Positions 18,231-27,784 are shown, counted from the first letter of the stretch. The stretch is 64,000 nt of DNA from Kaistia algarum (GCF_026343945.1 NZ_JAPKNJ010000001.1:1116001-1180000); one strand, 5' to 3'. Numbers and translations are program-made. Notes: generated by a model from the letters alone, not told the origin.

Positions 18231-18916
18231 TCCCGCGCAGCGATCCCTATGTGATGCTGATGGCGAGTCTGCCCTCGATCCGGCTTCTCGGCGAAAAGGC
18301 GCTGCCGATCAATCCGGCGCGGCTTGCCGAACGGATGAAAATGCTGGAGCCGGCGGATCGGGACGAACTTTTCGCCATTGCGTCCATCCTCTCCTGGAAC
18401 CGCATCGACACGGGCGATGACGATGCCGCCTATGTGACGCGCGCCGAGCGCATCCTCGCCGCAATCCGCAGCCCGACATTGCGCGAGGCATCGCTGGAAA
18501 GGCTGGAAATCCGCACGCTCATCGCGGCGCTCCGACGTCGCCATGCCGGCGAAGAGGCACCCGCCTCCACTAGCGCCTGGGGCATTGGCCGTCATGTCGA
18601 CTTGATCCGCCGGAGCTGGGCGCTGCCCGATCTTGGCATGGCGCGCTTCTTCCCATGGGTGGCGCAGGCGCGTGAAAAACTCGAATCGGGAGACAGTGCC
18701 GGGCTTGAAAGGCTGATCCTGGACGTGACGTGGCAGGCGGCCGGACGGCACGAATTTGGCCATGAGTTCGATTTCGAAGCCGTAGTCTTCTATCTGATGC
18801 GCTGGCAGCTCGCCGATCGCTGGGCGCGCTACGACGCCGATGCCGCTGCTGTCCGCTTCGCGGAATTGCTCGACGCCGCGCTTCCGCCCACGGCATCCCT
18901 TGAGGAGGCAGCATGA
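18227..18916 (+). CDS. DUF2764-like protein, V-ATPase subunit C equivalent
   Basis: This 229-residue helical protein starts IPRSDPYVMLMASLPSIRLL and has DDDAAYVTRAERILAAIR and RRSWALPDLGMARFFPWVAQ. It sits exactly where bacterial V-ATPase operons of the Chlamydia/Bacteroidetes type carry a DUF2764 gene, between E and A. It probably replaces subunit C/d as the collar linking stalk and rotor. The family assignment is from context and general resemblance. Both ends overlap neighbours by 4 bp. Confidence 0.72.
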   Translation: MIPRSDPYVMLMASLPSIRLLGEKALPINPARLAERMKMLEPADRDELFAIASILSWNRIDTGDDDAAYVTRAERILAAIRSPTLREASLERLEIRTLIAALRRRHAGEEAPASTSAWGIGRHVDLIRRSWALPDLGMARFFPWVAQAREKLESGDSAGLERLILDVTWQAAGRHEFGHEFDFEAVVFYLMRWQLADRWARYDADAAAVRFAELLDAALPPTASLEEAA

Positions 18917-20709
18917 CCGAGGCTCCCACTTCCAGCATCACCGCCGTTCAGGAGGATATCGTCCGTCTGCGCCTGGATGACGCCGCCACCGGCCGACTCG
19001 TCAAGAACGAGGTCGTCTATATACGCCCGGCGCGCGAGCCCGAGCAAAGGTTGAAGGCCGAGATCCTGCGTGTCGAGGGTGATCAGGCGGATGCGCAGGT
19101 GTTCGAAAGCACGGGCGGCGTCGGCCTTGGCGATGCCGTCGAACAAACGGGCCGTCTGCTCTCGGTCAAGCTTGGACCGGGCCTGCTTGGCCGCGTCTAT
19201 GACGGGCTGCAGAACCCGCTCGAAGCCCTCGCCCTCGGCCACGGCGTCTTCCTGCCGCGCGGCGTCGAGGCGCCGGGCCTCGATCCGGACGCGAAATGGT
19301 CGTTCACCGCGACGCGGCGCTCGGGCGATAAGGTGCGGGGCGGCGACGCGATCGGCACCGTTCCCGAAGGTCCGATCACCCACAAGATCATGGTGCCTTT
19401 CGATCTCGACGAGAGCTTTGAGATCACCTGGATCCGCGATGGCACCGTGACCGTCAACGAGCCGGTCGCGAGGCTGAAGGCCGAAGCGGGCGCCGAACGC
19501 GAGTTGACGCTCGCCCAGGACTGGCCGGTGCGCGAGCCGCTGCCGCGCCGCATCGTCACGGCAGGCTATTCCAGCCGCCTCTATCCCGATGCGCCGATGA
19601 TCACGACACAGCGCATCATCGACGTGTTCTTCCCGATCGCCCAGGGCGGCGCTGCCTGCATTCCTGGTCCCTTCGGCGCTGGCAAGACCGTGCTGCTCAA
19701 TTTGATCGCCCGCCATTCCGACGTCGATATCGTCATCCTCGTGGCCTGCGGCGAGCGAGCCGGCGAGGTCGTCGAGACAATCTCGGAATTTCCGCGCCTC
19801 AAGGACCCGCGCACCGGCGGCTCGCTGATGGACCGGACCGTGATCGTCTGTAACACCTCGTCCATGCCCGTCGCCTCGCGCGAGGCCTCGATCTATACCG
19901 GCATCGCGATCGGCGAATATTATCGGCAGATGGGTTTGCGGGCCCTGGTGATCGCCGACTCGACCTCGCGCTGGGCGCAGGCCATGCGCGAGACGTCGGG
20001 ACGGCTTGAGGAAATTCCGGGCGAGGAGGCGTTTCCCGCCTATCTCGACAGCTCTGTGAAGAGCGTCTACGAGCGCGCCGGCGTGGTGAAGACCAATGAC
20101 GGCACGGTGGGTGCGCTCACGATCATCGGTTCAGTGTCGCCGGCCGGCGGCAATTTCGAGGAGCCGGTGACGCAATCGACGCTTGCCGCGGTGAAGTGCT
20201 TTCTTGGCCTCTCCTATGACCGCGCCTATCGCCGCTTCTACCCGGCGATTGATCCGCTGATCTCCTGGTCGCGCTACCGCAGCCAGCTTGCCGCCTGGTC
20301 CGCCAAGAACCTCGCCCCGGACTGGAGCGAGAAAGTCGAGGCGATGACGGCGCTGCTGGCGCGCGGCGACGAGGTCGCGCGAATGGAACAAGTGACGGGC
20401 GAGGAAGGCATCAGCCTCGAGGACTTCATCGCCGCCGAAGCGGCGCGCTTCCTCGACATGGTGTTCCTGCAACAGGACGCCTACGACGCTGTCGACTCGT
20501 CCTCGCCCATCGAGCGCCAGCATGCCCTGTTCGATCGGGTGCATCGGATCACCACGCGCCACTACGCCTTCTCCGACAAGGAAGCGGCGCGCCAGCATTT
20601 CACCAAGCTGACGGGGCTGTTCAAGAATCTCAATTATGCCGCGGCCGGATCGGGGGAGGCGCAGCGGCTGACGAATGAAATCGAGGCACTCGACAAAACG
20701 GCGGCGTAG
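18913..20709 (+). CDS. ntpA: V-type ATPase catalytic subunit A
   Basis: This 598-residue catalytic subunit has the P-loop GPFGAGKT at residues 252-259 (usually GxFGSGKT), followed by CGERAGE at 279-285. [21 protein letters not shown] and the arginine-finger region are also recognisable. The non-homologous insertion typical of V-type A subunits (about residues 110-200) is present and separates it from F-type beta. It is the last gene of the operon, an unusual place. The downstream 400 bp contain copy A of a small dispersed repeat. Confidence 0.95.
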   Translation: MTEAPTSSITAVQEDIVRLRLDDAATGRLVKNEVVYIRPAREPEQRLKAEILRVEGDQADAQVFESTGGVGLGDAVEQTGRLLSVKLGPGLLGRVYDGLQNPLEALALGHGVFLPRGVEAPGLDPDAKWSFTATRRSGDKVRGGDAIGTVPEGPITHKIMVPFDLDESFEITWIRDGTVTVNEPVARLKAEAGAERELTLAQDWPVREPLPRRIVTAGYSSRLYPDAPMITTQRIIDVFFPIAQGGAACIPGPFGAGKTVLLNLIARHSDVDIVILVACGERAGEVVETISEFPRLKDPRTGGSLMDRTVIVCNTSSMPVASREASIYTGIAIGEYYRQMGLRALVIADSTSRWAQAMRETSGRLEEIPGEEAFPAYLDSSVKSVYERAGVVKTNDGTVGALTIIGSVSPAGGNFEEPVTQSTLAAVKCFLGLSYDRAYRRFYPAIDPLISWSRYRSQLAAWSAKNLAPDWSEKVEAMTALLARGDEVARMEQVTGEEGISLEDFIAAEAARFLDMVFLQQDAYDAVDSSSPIERQHALFDRVHRITTRHYAFSDKEAARQHFTKLTGLFKNLNYAAAGSGEAQRLTNEIEALDKTAA

Positions 20710-20806
20710 AGGCCGGGAACAGCCACGGGCTGGTCCGCGTGAAGGAGGAGGCTCCCATGAAATGGCTTTTCGCGATGCGGATCCAGGCGATCGGGCTTCC
20801 AAGCCT

Positions 20807-20994
20807 GTGAACAAGCGCCCAAGCGGGACCCGACACCGGATCGCTGCAACTCATTGAGAACATTTGAGAAATTCTATTTCTACCGGGGCTCGATCTGCGC
20901 CGATCATGACCCTGGGTTTGTTCAAAATTTCTGATGAAAATCAGATAGTTGGGTCGATTCAAGCCAAGGCTTCCCACTCCGCGCCTGTTCACAC
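20807..20994 (+). repeat. Dispersed TIR element, copy A (~188 bp)
   Basis: This segment begins TGTGAACAAGCGCCCAAGC and ends GCGCCTGTTCACAC, so its tips are inverted repeats of about 13 bp. It matches copies at 36781 and 60530 over its whole length. Shared blocks include ATTCTATTTCTACCGGGG, CGCCGATCATGACC and a TGATGAAAATCAGATAGTT-like stretch. It encodes no protein. Size, inverted tips and scattered intergenic placement suggest a MITE-like non-autonomous element. No clear target duplication is visible. Confidence 0.7.
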
Positions 20995-21109
20995 ACGCGG
21001 TGGCGGACGACCAAGATCCACGCCTCTGAGTCCGGATCTTAAGGCGCCAACTTTGCCTGCCAAATGCCAACGGAGCATTCATTGCGTGACAAAACTGGAA
21101 AAGTGCCGT

Positions 21110-21134
21110 AACTGGATTGGTCAGTGGTCCAGTT
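21110..21134. promoter_or_regulatory. Inverted repeat over the GntR start, possible autoregulatory operator
   Basis: Perfect 7-bp arms AACTGGA and TCCAGTT, separated by 11 bp, span the TTG start of the GntR gene. The right arm continues as CCAGTTGTC. That is one base from the half-site CCAGTTGAC found in the operators at 23113 and 30636. Autoregulation is a reasonable inference. Confidence 0.4.
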
Positions 21135-21902
21135 GTCGGTGCTCAATTGACGGTCCCTCTCTCTCCTCTGCGCGAATCCATTCAAAAACAGACGGCTAAG
21201 GAATTGATACGCGACAAGCTCGTCGCGCTCATAGCGTCGGGCATTCTGCAGATGGACGACGAAATTCCAAGCGAGCGGGAACTTGCGAGCATGTTGTCGG
21301 TCAGCCGAGAGACCGTCAGGGGCGCGATTCAGAGACTGGCCGGCGAAGGCATCGTGCATGTTTCGCAAGGCGCGCGCACCCGCGTAGCCAAGGTTGACGT
21401 GAATATCGTCGCACGTCGGATCGGCATCGCAAACCCTTCGGCCATCAACGGATATGATCTGGACGCCGTGCACGGGGCCCGCCTTCTGGTGGAGGGGGCG
21501 ACGGTCCGGGACGCCGCATTGAGAATGAGTGTGGCCGACATCGGACGCCTCAAAGATTCACTCGAGGTACAGCGTGCCTCAAAGGATGACCCCGTCCGCT
21601 TTCTGATATGCGACAGAGAATTTCATCTGACAATTTACTACGCATCCAGCAACCGATTGCTCGCTGATTTCGTCGTCGACCTGTACACATACATGCTCGA
21701 TCACCGAAGAGCGGCGATGGGCAAGCCGGGCGCGATTGCGCAGAGCCTTCTCGATCACGAGGCGATCGTTTCGGCGCTCGGCAATCGGGACCCGGATGGC
21801 GTCGCCAGGGCATTCCACCAGCACATCGTCAGAATATACGACACAACTGTCGCGCTGAGCGCCGGCGAGCCTCACATGAAGTCCTCCGCAAACGGCAGCT
21901 GA
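21117..21902 (+). CDS. GntR/FadR-family transcriptional regulator
   Basis: This 261-residue protein has a GntR winged helix-turn-helix at about residues 28-90 (IPSERELASMLSVSRETVRG, then AIQRLAGEGIVHVSQGARTRV). A helical FCD ligand domain follows, with the metal-site histidines likely in CDREFHLTIYYASSN and DHEAIV. TTG at 21117 is the annotated start, but a later start is possible. It is directly followed by the DenD gene (20-bp gap), so it probably regulates the erythronate unit in response to a sugar acid. Confidence 0.9.
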   Translation: MVSGPVVGAQLTVPLSPLRESIQKQTAKELIRDKLVALIASGILQMDDEIPSERELASMLSVSRETVRGAIQRLAGEGIVHVSQGARTRVAKVDVNIVARRIGIANPSAINGYDLDAVHGARLLVEGATVRDAALRMSVADIGRLKDSLEVQRASKDDPVRFLICDREFHLTIYYASSNRLLADFVVDLYTYMLDHRRAAMGKPGAIAQSLLDHEAIVSALGNRDPDGVARAFHQHIVRIYDTTVALSAGEPHMKSSANGS

Positions 21903-21922
21903 GCCAGGAATAAGGTCGAGCG

Positions 21923-22909
21923 ATGCGTATCCTCATCATTGGCGCAGCGGGAATGCTGGGTCGCAAACTTGCCGCTGCTCTCGTAAAGGCGGAGTCGCTG
22001 AGCGGGCGCCCGATCAGCAGTCTCGTTCTGGCGGATGTGATCAAACCGGACACCATCGCCTTTTCCGGCGAGGTCGAGACCCTCGACGCCGATATTTCCG
22101 AGCCAGGCAAAGCCGAAGCGCTTGTGGCGAGACGGCCGGATGTGATCTTCCATTTGGCGGCGATCGTTTCGGGAGAGGCCGAGGCCAATTTCGAGAAGGG
22201 CTACCGTGTCAATCTCGACGGTACGCGCTCGCTGTTCGAAGCGATCCGAAAGGCGGGCGAGACGGAACCCTATACGCCGAAGCTCGTGTTCACGTCATCG
22301 ATCGTCGTTTATGGCGAGCCACTGCCCGAGTATATCGACGACGACTATGTCGTCGCGCCATTGACGTCCTATGGCGCTCAGAAGTCGATCTGCGAAACGT
22401 TGCTGGCGGACTATTCCCGCCGCGGCTTTTTCGACGGCATCGGAATCCGGCTGCCGACAATATCGATTCGGCCCGGCAAACCCAACCGGGCGGCGTCCGG
22501 CTTCTTCTCCAGCATCTTGCGGGAGCCACTGATAGGCGAGCCCGCCATACTGCCGGTTTCAGACGATGTAAGGCACTGGTTCGCGAGCCCTCGAGCCGCA
22601 ATAGCCTTCATGATTCACGCCGCGAACCTCGATACTAAGCGTCTGGGCGCGCGCCGGGCGATCACGATGCCGGGACTATGCGCCACTGTCGGTGACCAAA
22701 TCGATGCGCTCCGCCGCGTAGCCGGTGACGATGCAACCAAGCTCATCCGGCGCGAGTACGATCCCGCGATCGCCGATATCATCGCGGGTTGGCCACGATG
22801 CTTTCGCGCGGAACGCGCCGAGCAGCTCGGCTTCAAGGCAGAGGCCGACTTCGACGAGATCATCCGCGTTCACCTCGAGGATGAACTCGCGATCACGGCC
22901 ACCAACTGA
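21923..22909 (+). CDS. denD: D-erythronate dehydrogenase (NAD-dependent epimerase/dehydratase fold)
   Basis: This 328-residue extended SDR has the NAD loop GAAGMLG at residues 7-13 and a catalytic YGAQK motif near residue 155, after FTSSIVVYGEPLP. The sequence character (DVIFHLAAIVSGEAEANFEKG, RLPTISIRPGKPN, PVSDDVRHWFASPRAA) is that of DenD, which oxidises D-erythronate to 2-oxo-tetronate. The other steps of that pathway (OtnI, OtnK, OtnC) are 9-14 kb away in this window, which supports the call. Cytosolic, and cotranscribed with the GntR gene. Confidence 0.85.
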   Translation: MRILIIGAAGMLGRKLAAALVKAESLSGRPISSLVLADVIKPDTIAFSGEVETLDADISEPGKAEALVARRPDVIFHLAAIVSGEAEANFEKGYRVNLDGTRSLFEAIRKAGETEPYTPKLVFTSSIVVYGEPLPEYIDDDYVVAPLTSYGAQKSICETLLADYSRRGFFDGIGIRLPTISIRPGKPNRAASGFFSSILREPLIGEPAILPVSDDVRHWFASPRAAIAFMIHAANLDTKRLGARRAITMPGLCATVGDQIDALRRVAGDDATKLIRREYDPAIADIIAGWPRCFRAERAEQLGFKAEADFDEIIRVHLEDELAITATN

Positions 22910-23112
22910 GATGCTTGCGTGACATCGCGGCGCCATGCCGGAGGATTTGTCGGCGTAGCGGATATGGAGAGGAGCACTGTGAAACCGGTTCCGGTGCTCC
23001 GAAGGCTCGTTGCGCTTCCGGTTGCTATTCGTCCGCGGATCGCGGCGTCAGGTTCTATGTGACCTTGTTACTCCATCCGGCGCAAAAATAGACTGGCCTG
23101 CTGTCGGTACCA

Positions 23113-23132
23113 GTTGACAAGTAGATGTCGAC
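23113..23132. promoter_or_regulatory. GTTGAC-N8-GTCGAC operator upstream of the importer
   Basis: The palindrome GTTGAC-N8-GTCGAC has left flank TACCA. The same arrangement, GTTGAC-N8-GTCAAC with TGGTA on the right, occurs at 30636 upstream of two divergent genes of the same unit. TTGACA inside it could serve as a -35 element. It lies about 200 bp upstream of the binding-protein start, in a gap of 419 bp with no gene. It is the best candidate binding site for the GntR regulator at 21117. Confidence 0.55.
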
Positions 23133-23328
23133 CCTTCAGGTTCACGCGACAGTCCCGATCGCAGATCGAAGCGCGCGCGATCGGAGCGAAAAGTGGAGGG
23201 GAGTGCGCTTTCGGACAGCGAACGCTGCTTGGATCTCGATGCGTTGAGGTTCCGCTGCGTAGCTGCGGCGGCCGGCGGTTGGAGGATCGCCGATCGCAAC
23301 ATGGTTTTACATCAGGGAGGAAACTGAC

Positions 23329-24438
23329 TTGAAAACGCGTATGGCAATATTGGGACTGGCGCTGCTCGGCACCGTGGCGTTGTCGCCCGTGGTCTCGGCT
23401 GCGGAGCTTGCGGTTCCCGCATTTTCCACGGATGAGATCAAGAGCACCGGACCGCATGGTGAGCCGGCCGTCTCGGCGACGAAACTGTCGCTGACCGACG
23501 AGGAGAAGCAGAAGCTAAAGGATGGGCACTTCAAGGTGGCCATCGCCTTCCACATGCTCTCCAATGAAATGAACAATACTCAGCTGCTGGCGATGAAGGA
23601 CGTCTTCAACGAACTCGGTATCGAACTGGTCGGCGTCACCGACGCGCAGATGAAGGTCGAGACGCAGGTCGCCAACATCGAGAGCCTGATGGCGCTGCAT
23701 CCCGACGCCATCCTGAGCACGCCCATTGATCCGGTCTCCACGGAGGCCAGCTACAGGGCTGCGGCCAAGGCCGGCGCCAAGATCGTGTTCATCGAGAACA
23801 CGGCAGCCAACATGGTGGCTGGCAAGGACTATGTCAGCGCCATAGCGGCCGATAATTTCGGCAATGGCATGGCCGCGGCCGACATCATGGCCGAGGCGAT
23901 CGGCGGCAAGGGTGAGGTCGGCGTCATCTTCTTCGATGCCAATTTCTTCGTGACGACGCAGCGTTCCGACGGCTTCAAGTACCAGATCAAGAACGCGTAT
24001 CCCGACATCAAGGTCGTCGCCGAGGCTGGCTTTACGGACCAGAACCGGGTGAGCGAGGTTGCCGACGGCATGCTCGCCAACAATCCGAACCTCGCCGGCG
24101 TCTTCGCCGTCTGGGATGTCCCGGCGGAAGGCGTGATGGCCTCGGCCAAGTCGGCCGGAAGGGATGACCTCGTCATCACGACGATTGATCTCGGCGCCAA
24201 CGTCGCCCGCATCATTGCCCAGGATGGCATGATCAAGGGCCTCGGAGCTCAGCGCCCCTACGATCAGGGCGTTGCGATCGCGATGGCGACCGCCTACGGC
24301 CTCCTCGACAAGCCCGCGCCTGCGTTCATTGCGGTTCCGCCGTTGCCGGTCGTGCGCGCCAACCTGCTCCAGGCTTGGAAAGAGGCGTATCACAAGGACG
24401 CGCCCAAGGAACTAGCTGACCTGGTGGCGAAGAAGTAA
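23329..24438 (+). CDS. Sugar (acid) ABC transporter substrate-binding protein
   Basis: This 369-residue protein has a signal peptide at residues 1-24 (MAILGLALLGTVALSPVVSA) and a type-1 periplasmic-binding fold: FKVAIAFHMLSNEMNNTQLL, QVANIESLMALHPDAILSTP, IDLGANVARIIAQDGMIKGL. TTG is the start: an AGGGAGG Shine-Dalgarno lies 8 bp upstream and the in-frame ATG four codons later has none. It heads an RbsB/A/C-type importer next to denD, so D-erythronate or a related C4 aldonate is the likely ligand (inference). Confidence 0.9.
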   Translation: MKTRMAILGLALLGTVALSPVVSAAELAVPAFSTDEIKSTGPHGEPAVSATKLSLTDEEKQKLKDGHFKVAIAFHMLSNEMNNTQLLAMKDVFNELGIELVGVTDAQMKVETQVANIESLMALHPDAILSTPIDPVSTEASYRAAAKAGAKIVFIENTAANMVAGKDYVSAIAADNFGNGMAAADIMAEAIGGKGEVGVIFFDANFFVTTQRSDGFKYQIKNAYPDIKVVAEAGFTDQNRVSEVADGMLANNPNLAGVFAVWDVPAEGVMASAKSAGRDDLVITTIDLGANVARIIAQDGMIKGLGAQRPYDQGVAIAMATAYGLLDKPAPAFIAVPPLPVVRANLLQAWKEAYHKDAPKELADLVAKK

Positions 24439-24456
24439 CCCGGTCACGCAGACAAG

Positions 24457-24497
24457 GCAGCTACCAGGCGGCGCACCGAGTGCCGTCTGGTAGCTGC
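24457..24497 (+). promoter_or_regulatory. Intercistronic hairpin between binding-protein and ATPase genes
   Basis: Arms GCAGCTACCAGGCGGC and GCCGTCTGGTAGCTGC can form a 16-bp stem (one G-U pair) with a 9-base loop, 18 bp after the binding-protein stop. No T-run follows, so full termination is unlikely. Such hairpins commonly protect the upstream mRNA so that the binding protein outnumbers the membrane parts. Confidence 0.55.
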
Positions 24498-24665
24498 AAA
24501 GGCACTGCCGGAACGTGGCGGATGTTCGATTTCTGCGGGAGCCCCGCGAACGAACCTTCGGCGCCAGGCCCGGCTGCTGGACCTTGCCATCGGCGCTTAC
24601 CCGGTGTCGTGACGCTGACTGAACTATGCCAGTATCGATCGTCCAATTGACCAGGAGTCCGACGA

Positions 24666-26177
24666 ATGGGCCAGCCGGCAGCGACGCAGCCCGTTCTTCA
24701 ACTGGAAGGCGTCTCCAAGTCCTTTGGCGGCGTCAAAGCTCTCCACGACATGCATTTCGATCTGCGCAAGGGAGAAGTGCACGCCCTGGTGGGGGGGAAC
24801 GGCGCCGGAAAGTCGACCCTGATGAAGATCCTCAGCGGGGTCTATCAGCGAGATTCCGGAACCATCAAGATCGATGGCCAAGTCAAGAACATCGAGACCC
24901 CCAACGACGCCATGGCAAACGGCGTTCGAATGGTGTTTCAGGAACTGAGCCTCATTCCGACACTGACGGTCATGGAGAATATCTTCCTCAATCATGAGGA
25001 GGTGAATTGGCGTTTCGTTCTCGACACGAAGGCGATGCTCAAGCGAACCAAGGCGCTCTTGGACGAGCTCGGGATCGATTTGGATCCGAACCAGAAAGTC
25101 AGCAGCCTTAGTGTCGGATACTGTCAGCTTGTTGAGATCGCCAAGTCGCTTTCGGTACAAGCGTCAATTCTCATCATGGATGAGCCGACGGCGTCGCTGA
25201 CCGCTGCCGAGACGAAGCTGCTTTTCGACATCATCAGGCTGCTCAAGTCGAAGGGCGTTTCGATCATCTATATCTCCCATCGAATGAAGGAAATATTCGA
25301 GATTGCCGACCGCATCACCGTGCTCAAGGACGGGCGGTGGGTCTTAACCGAAGAGAAGGACGATCTCGACCTGGGTCGGGTCATCGACAGCATGATCGGC
25401 AAGGCGCTCGAGAAAGCCTTCGAATGGAAGGATCGAGCCAGGCCGGCCAGCGATGAGCCGATATTGGAAGTCGAGGCGCTCTCCCAGGACGATATGGTGC
25501 GCGACGTCAGCTTCGACCTGAAAAAGGGCGAAGTACTCGGCATTGCCGGCCTCATGGGAAGCGGACGCACGGAACTCCTGGAGGCGCTTTTCGGCCTGAG
25601 AAGAATGTCAGCAGGCTCGATTCGCATCCATGGCCGCGACGTCACGATATCGGGCATTTCCGACGCGCTCGAAAACAAGATTGCACTCGTCCCCGAGGAT
25701 CGCAGGCGAAGCGGCCTCATCGCCATCCACAGCGTTCGAGACAACGCCGCCCTCCCGACGCTCTCACGATTCAGCAAGCTCGGCATCTTGGCCAAGGCGC
25801 GCATCGCCGAAATGGTCGAGGGGAACATCAAGGATCTATCGATAAAGACCGACTCGGCGGATCGCCTCGTCTCCCTTCTGTCGGGAGGCAATCAGCAGAA
25901 GGTCGTGATCGCCAAATGGCTGAACACGTCGCCGGATATTCTTCTGCTGGATGAGCCGACTGCTGGCGTAGACGTCAGTTCAAAGGGCGAGATAATCGAC
26001 TTCATCCGTAGTTTCGCCTCCACCGGCAAAAGTGTGATCCTCGTGTCATCGGAGATCACCGAATTGCTGGCGGTGTCGGATCGTATCCTCGTCCTCACCG
26101 AAGGGAAGATTACCCGCGAATTAATGCGAGAAGCGATTCATTCCGAAGAAGAAATTCAAATCGCCATACAGAAATGA
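24666..26177 (+). CDS. Sugar ABC transporter ATP-binding protein, RbsA type
   Basis: This 503-residue protein is a duplicated ABC ATPase. The first cassette has Walker A GGNGAGKST, Q-loop VFQELSLIPTLT and Walker B ILIMDEPTASLT. The second has the degenerate Walker A GLMGSGRTE, signature LLSGGNQQKVVIAKWL and Walker B ILLLDEPTAGVD. This is the RbsA/MglA (CUT2) layout. ATG is preceded by CAGGAG. It follows the binding protein after a hairpin-containing 227-bp gap and is followed 10 bp later by the permease. Confidence 0.94.
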   Translation: MGQPAATQPVLQLEGVSKSFGGVKALHDMHFDLRKGEVHALVGGNGAGKSTLMKILSGVYQRDSGTIKIDGQVKNIETPNDAMANGVRMVFQELSLIPTLTVMENIFLNHEEVNWRFVLDTKAMLKRTKALLDELGIDLDPNQKVSSLSVGYCQLVEIAKSLSVQASILIMDEPTASLTAAETKLLFDIIRLLKSKGVSIIYISHRMKEIFEIADRITVLKDGRWVLTEEKDDLDLGRVIDSMIGKALEKAFEWKDRARPASDEPILEVEALSQDDMVRDVSFDLKKGEVLGIAGLMGSGRTELLEALFGLRRMSAGSIRIHGRDVTISGISDALENKIALVPEDRRRSGLIAIHSVRDNAALPTLSRFSKLGILAKARIAEMVEGNIKDLSIKTDSADRLVSLLSGGNQQKVVIAKWLNTSPDILLLDEPTAGVDVSSKGEIIDFIRSFASTGKSVILVSSEITELLAVSDRILVLTEGKITRELMREAIHSEEEIQIAIQK

Positions 26178-26187
26178 GTCTCGTCTC

Positions 26188-27153
26188 ATGCGCACGATGA
26201 TCAGTCGGTTCGACATCCAGAAGAACATTGTTTATATCGCGTTCTTTGTTGCTGTCTTTTTCTTCGCCTTAACCTTGGGCGACAAGTTCCTTTCGATCAC
26301 GAACGTCCTCAATATAACTCGGCAGACCGCCATGATCTCGATCATGGCGGTGTCGATGACTTTCGTCATCGCGACCGGGCAGATCGATCTTTCGATCGGG
26401 TCCATCGCGGCTCTGGCGTCCCTCATCGTCGCGCTCATGCTGCAATCGACCGGAAGCATCGTGCTGTCCGTCAGCGTCGGCCTCGGTTTCGGAATGCTGA
26501 CCGGTGCGCTGAACGGCATTCTCATAACGGCACTTGGCGTTCCCGCGTTTCTCGTAACCCTGGGCATGATGGGGATCATTAAGGGCCTCGCAATGTGGAT
26601 CACCGCCACAACCGCGATACCCATCTCGATCGACGACTACAATTTGATCTTCGGCTTGGGGAAGGTCTTCGGTGTCCCGATTCTCTTCCTCTGGACCCTG
26701 GTCGCGCTCGCGATCGGCCTATTCATCATGAACTACACGACCTTCGGCAAGAAGGCGCTCGCGGTCGGTGGCAACGAGGCCGCCGCGCGCTATAGCGGTG
26801 TGAACGTCAGAAACGTCAAGATCATTGCGATGACGATGTCCGGCTTCACGGCAGCCTTTGCCGGCATCCTCTATTCCGGACGCATGCAGGCGGGACGTTT
26901 CACTTTCGGGGAGGGCGACGAGTTGACGGTTATTGCCGCGGTGATCCTCGGCGGAACCAGCCTTTTTGGCGGAACGGCCAACGTGTTTGGCGCCGTTGTC
27001 GGGTCACTGCTAATCGGCATCATCAACAACGGACTCATCCTCGGAGGATTGACGGTCAGCCAGCAGATGATCGTTCGCGGCATTATCGTCATTTTGGCGA
27101 CCGCGCTCGGCACCAGGCGGCTCTTCTTCGGAAAGAAAAAGCCGATCCGATAG
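26188..27153 (+). CDS. Sugar ABC transporter permease, RbsC type
   Basis: This 321-residue inner-membrane protein has eight or more hydrophobic helices. The family stretches MTFVIATGQIDLSIGSIAALAS, YTTFGKKALAVGGNEAAARYSG and AAVILGGTSLFGGTANVFGAVVG are present. It completes the CUT2-type importer with the two preceding genes. Cotranscription is indicated by the 10-bp gap. Confidence 0.93.
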   Translation: MRTMISRFDIQKNIVYIAFFVAVFFFALTLGDKFLSITNVLNITRQTAMISIMAVSMTFVIATGQIDLSIGSIAALASLIVALMLQSTGSIVLSVSVGLGFGMLTGALNGILITALGVPAFLVTLGMMGIIKGLAMWITATTAIPISIDDYNLIFGLGKVFGVPILFLWTLVALAIGLFIMNYTTFGKKALAVGGNEAAARYSGVNVRNVKIIAMTMSGFTAAFAGILYSGRMQAGRFTFGEGDELTVIAAVILGGTSLFGGTANVFGAVVGSLLIGIINNGLILGGLTVSQQMIVRGIIVILATALGTRRLFFGKKKPIR

Positions 27154-27392
27154 GGCCTGGGGCACACCGCTGGGCGAAGGGAGGGGCTGCCGTTGCCGTC
27201 CTTCCCTCAGTCACGCTTCGCTGGGCCCAGCCATCGGCGGTCCCGATCCCGGTGCATGTCTCGGTCCGTGTCGCTTCCCTGCGGTCCAGCGACGGGGTAC
27301 CCGCCGGACACCAATATTCCCTCAAGGCCAATCGATCGCGAAACGACGCGACAATCCTACGCATTATGTAGGTTCATTCGAGCCGCCCGGTC

Positions 27393-27700
27393 CTAGTTTC
27401 GGCCGATACGTTCAACCATTCCATCGAGCATATAGCCCGCATCGGATGCGATGACGTCGACGCGGATCCAACGGGAAGCCGACGCTCGAAAGCCGATGCC
27501 ACGCTTCATCGCATGGGGGCGCTGAAGGACGACGTCTATCGGACGCGCGATGATCCTTCGCCCGTTTACGTGGCAGAAGCTGGCCGAGCAGCCCCGGGCG
27601 CGGCAGGCAAGCTGGACCAGCAGAGCTGAACGCTGCGGTTCGTGCGATCGGGCCAGACGAGTATCCCACCATACAGATCGGGGTCGATGGCTGCGCCGTC
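27393..27700 (-). pseudogene. Frameshifted remnant of an unidentified gene
   Basis: The 630-bp gap after the permease has no intact gene. On the minus strand, two frames give protein-like text: DPDLYGGILVWPDRTNRSVQ, then after a shift RRIIARPIDVVLQRPHAMKR and RWIRVDVIASDAGYMLDGMV to a stop at 27393. This looks like the decayed end of a beta-rich protein cut by frameshifts, downstream of and parallel to the FAD oxidoreductase. I do not recognise the family. The remainder (27154-27392) holds nothing I can name. Confidence 0.35.
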
Positions 27701-27784
27701 GACCCCGTTTCCGTTACGCTGCGAGCCTGCGGGTCGCTTGCGGCGCTCGTCGCCTGATCAAGCCACACGAACTCCCCGCGCGAA

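Noticed and set aside
20709..21116. Small genes between ntpA and the GntR gene
   Set aside because: The short frames fall in the dispersed element and have no family resemblance or ribosome sites.
22950..23020. Terminator hairpin after denD
   Set aside because: GGAGCAC and GTGCTCC arms can pair, but no T-run follows and the stem is interrupted. It is too weak to list.
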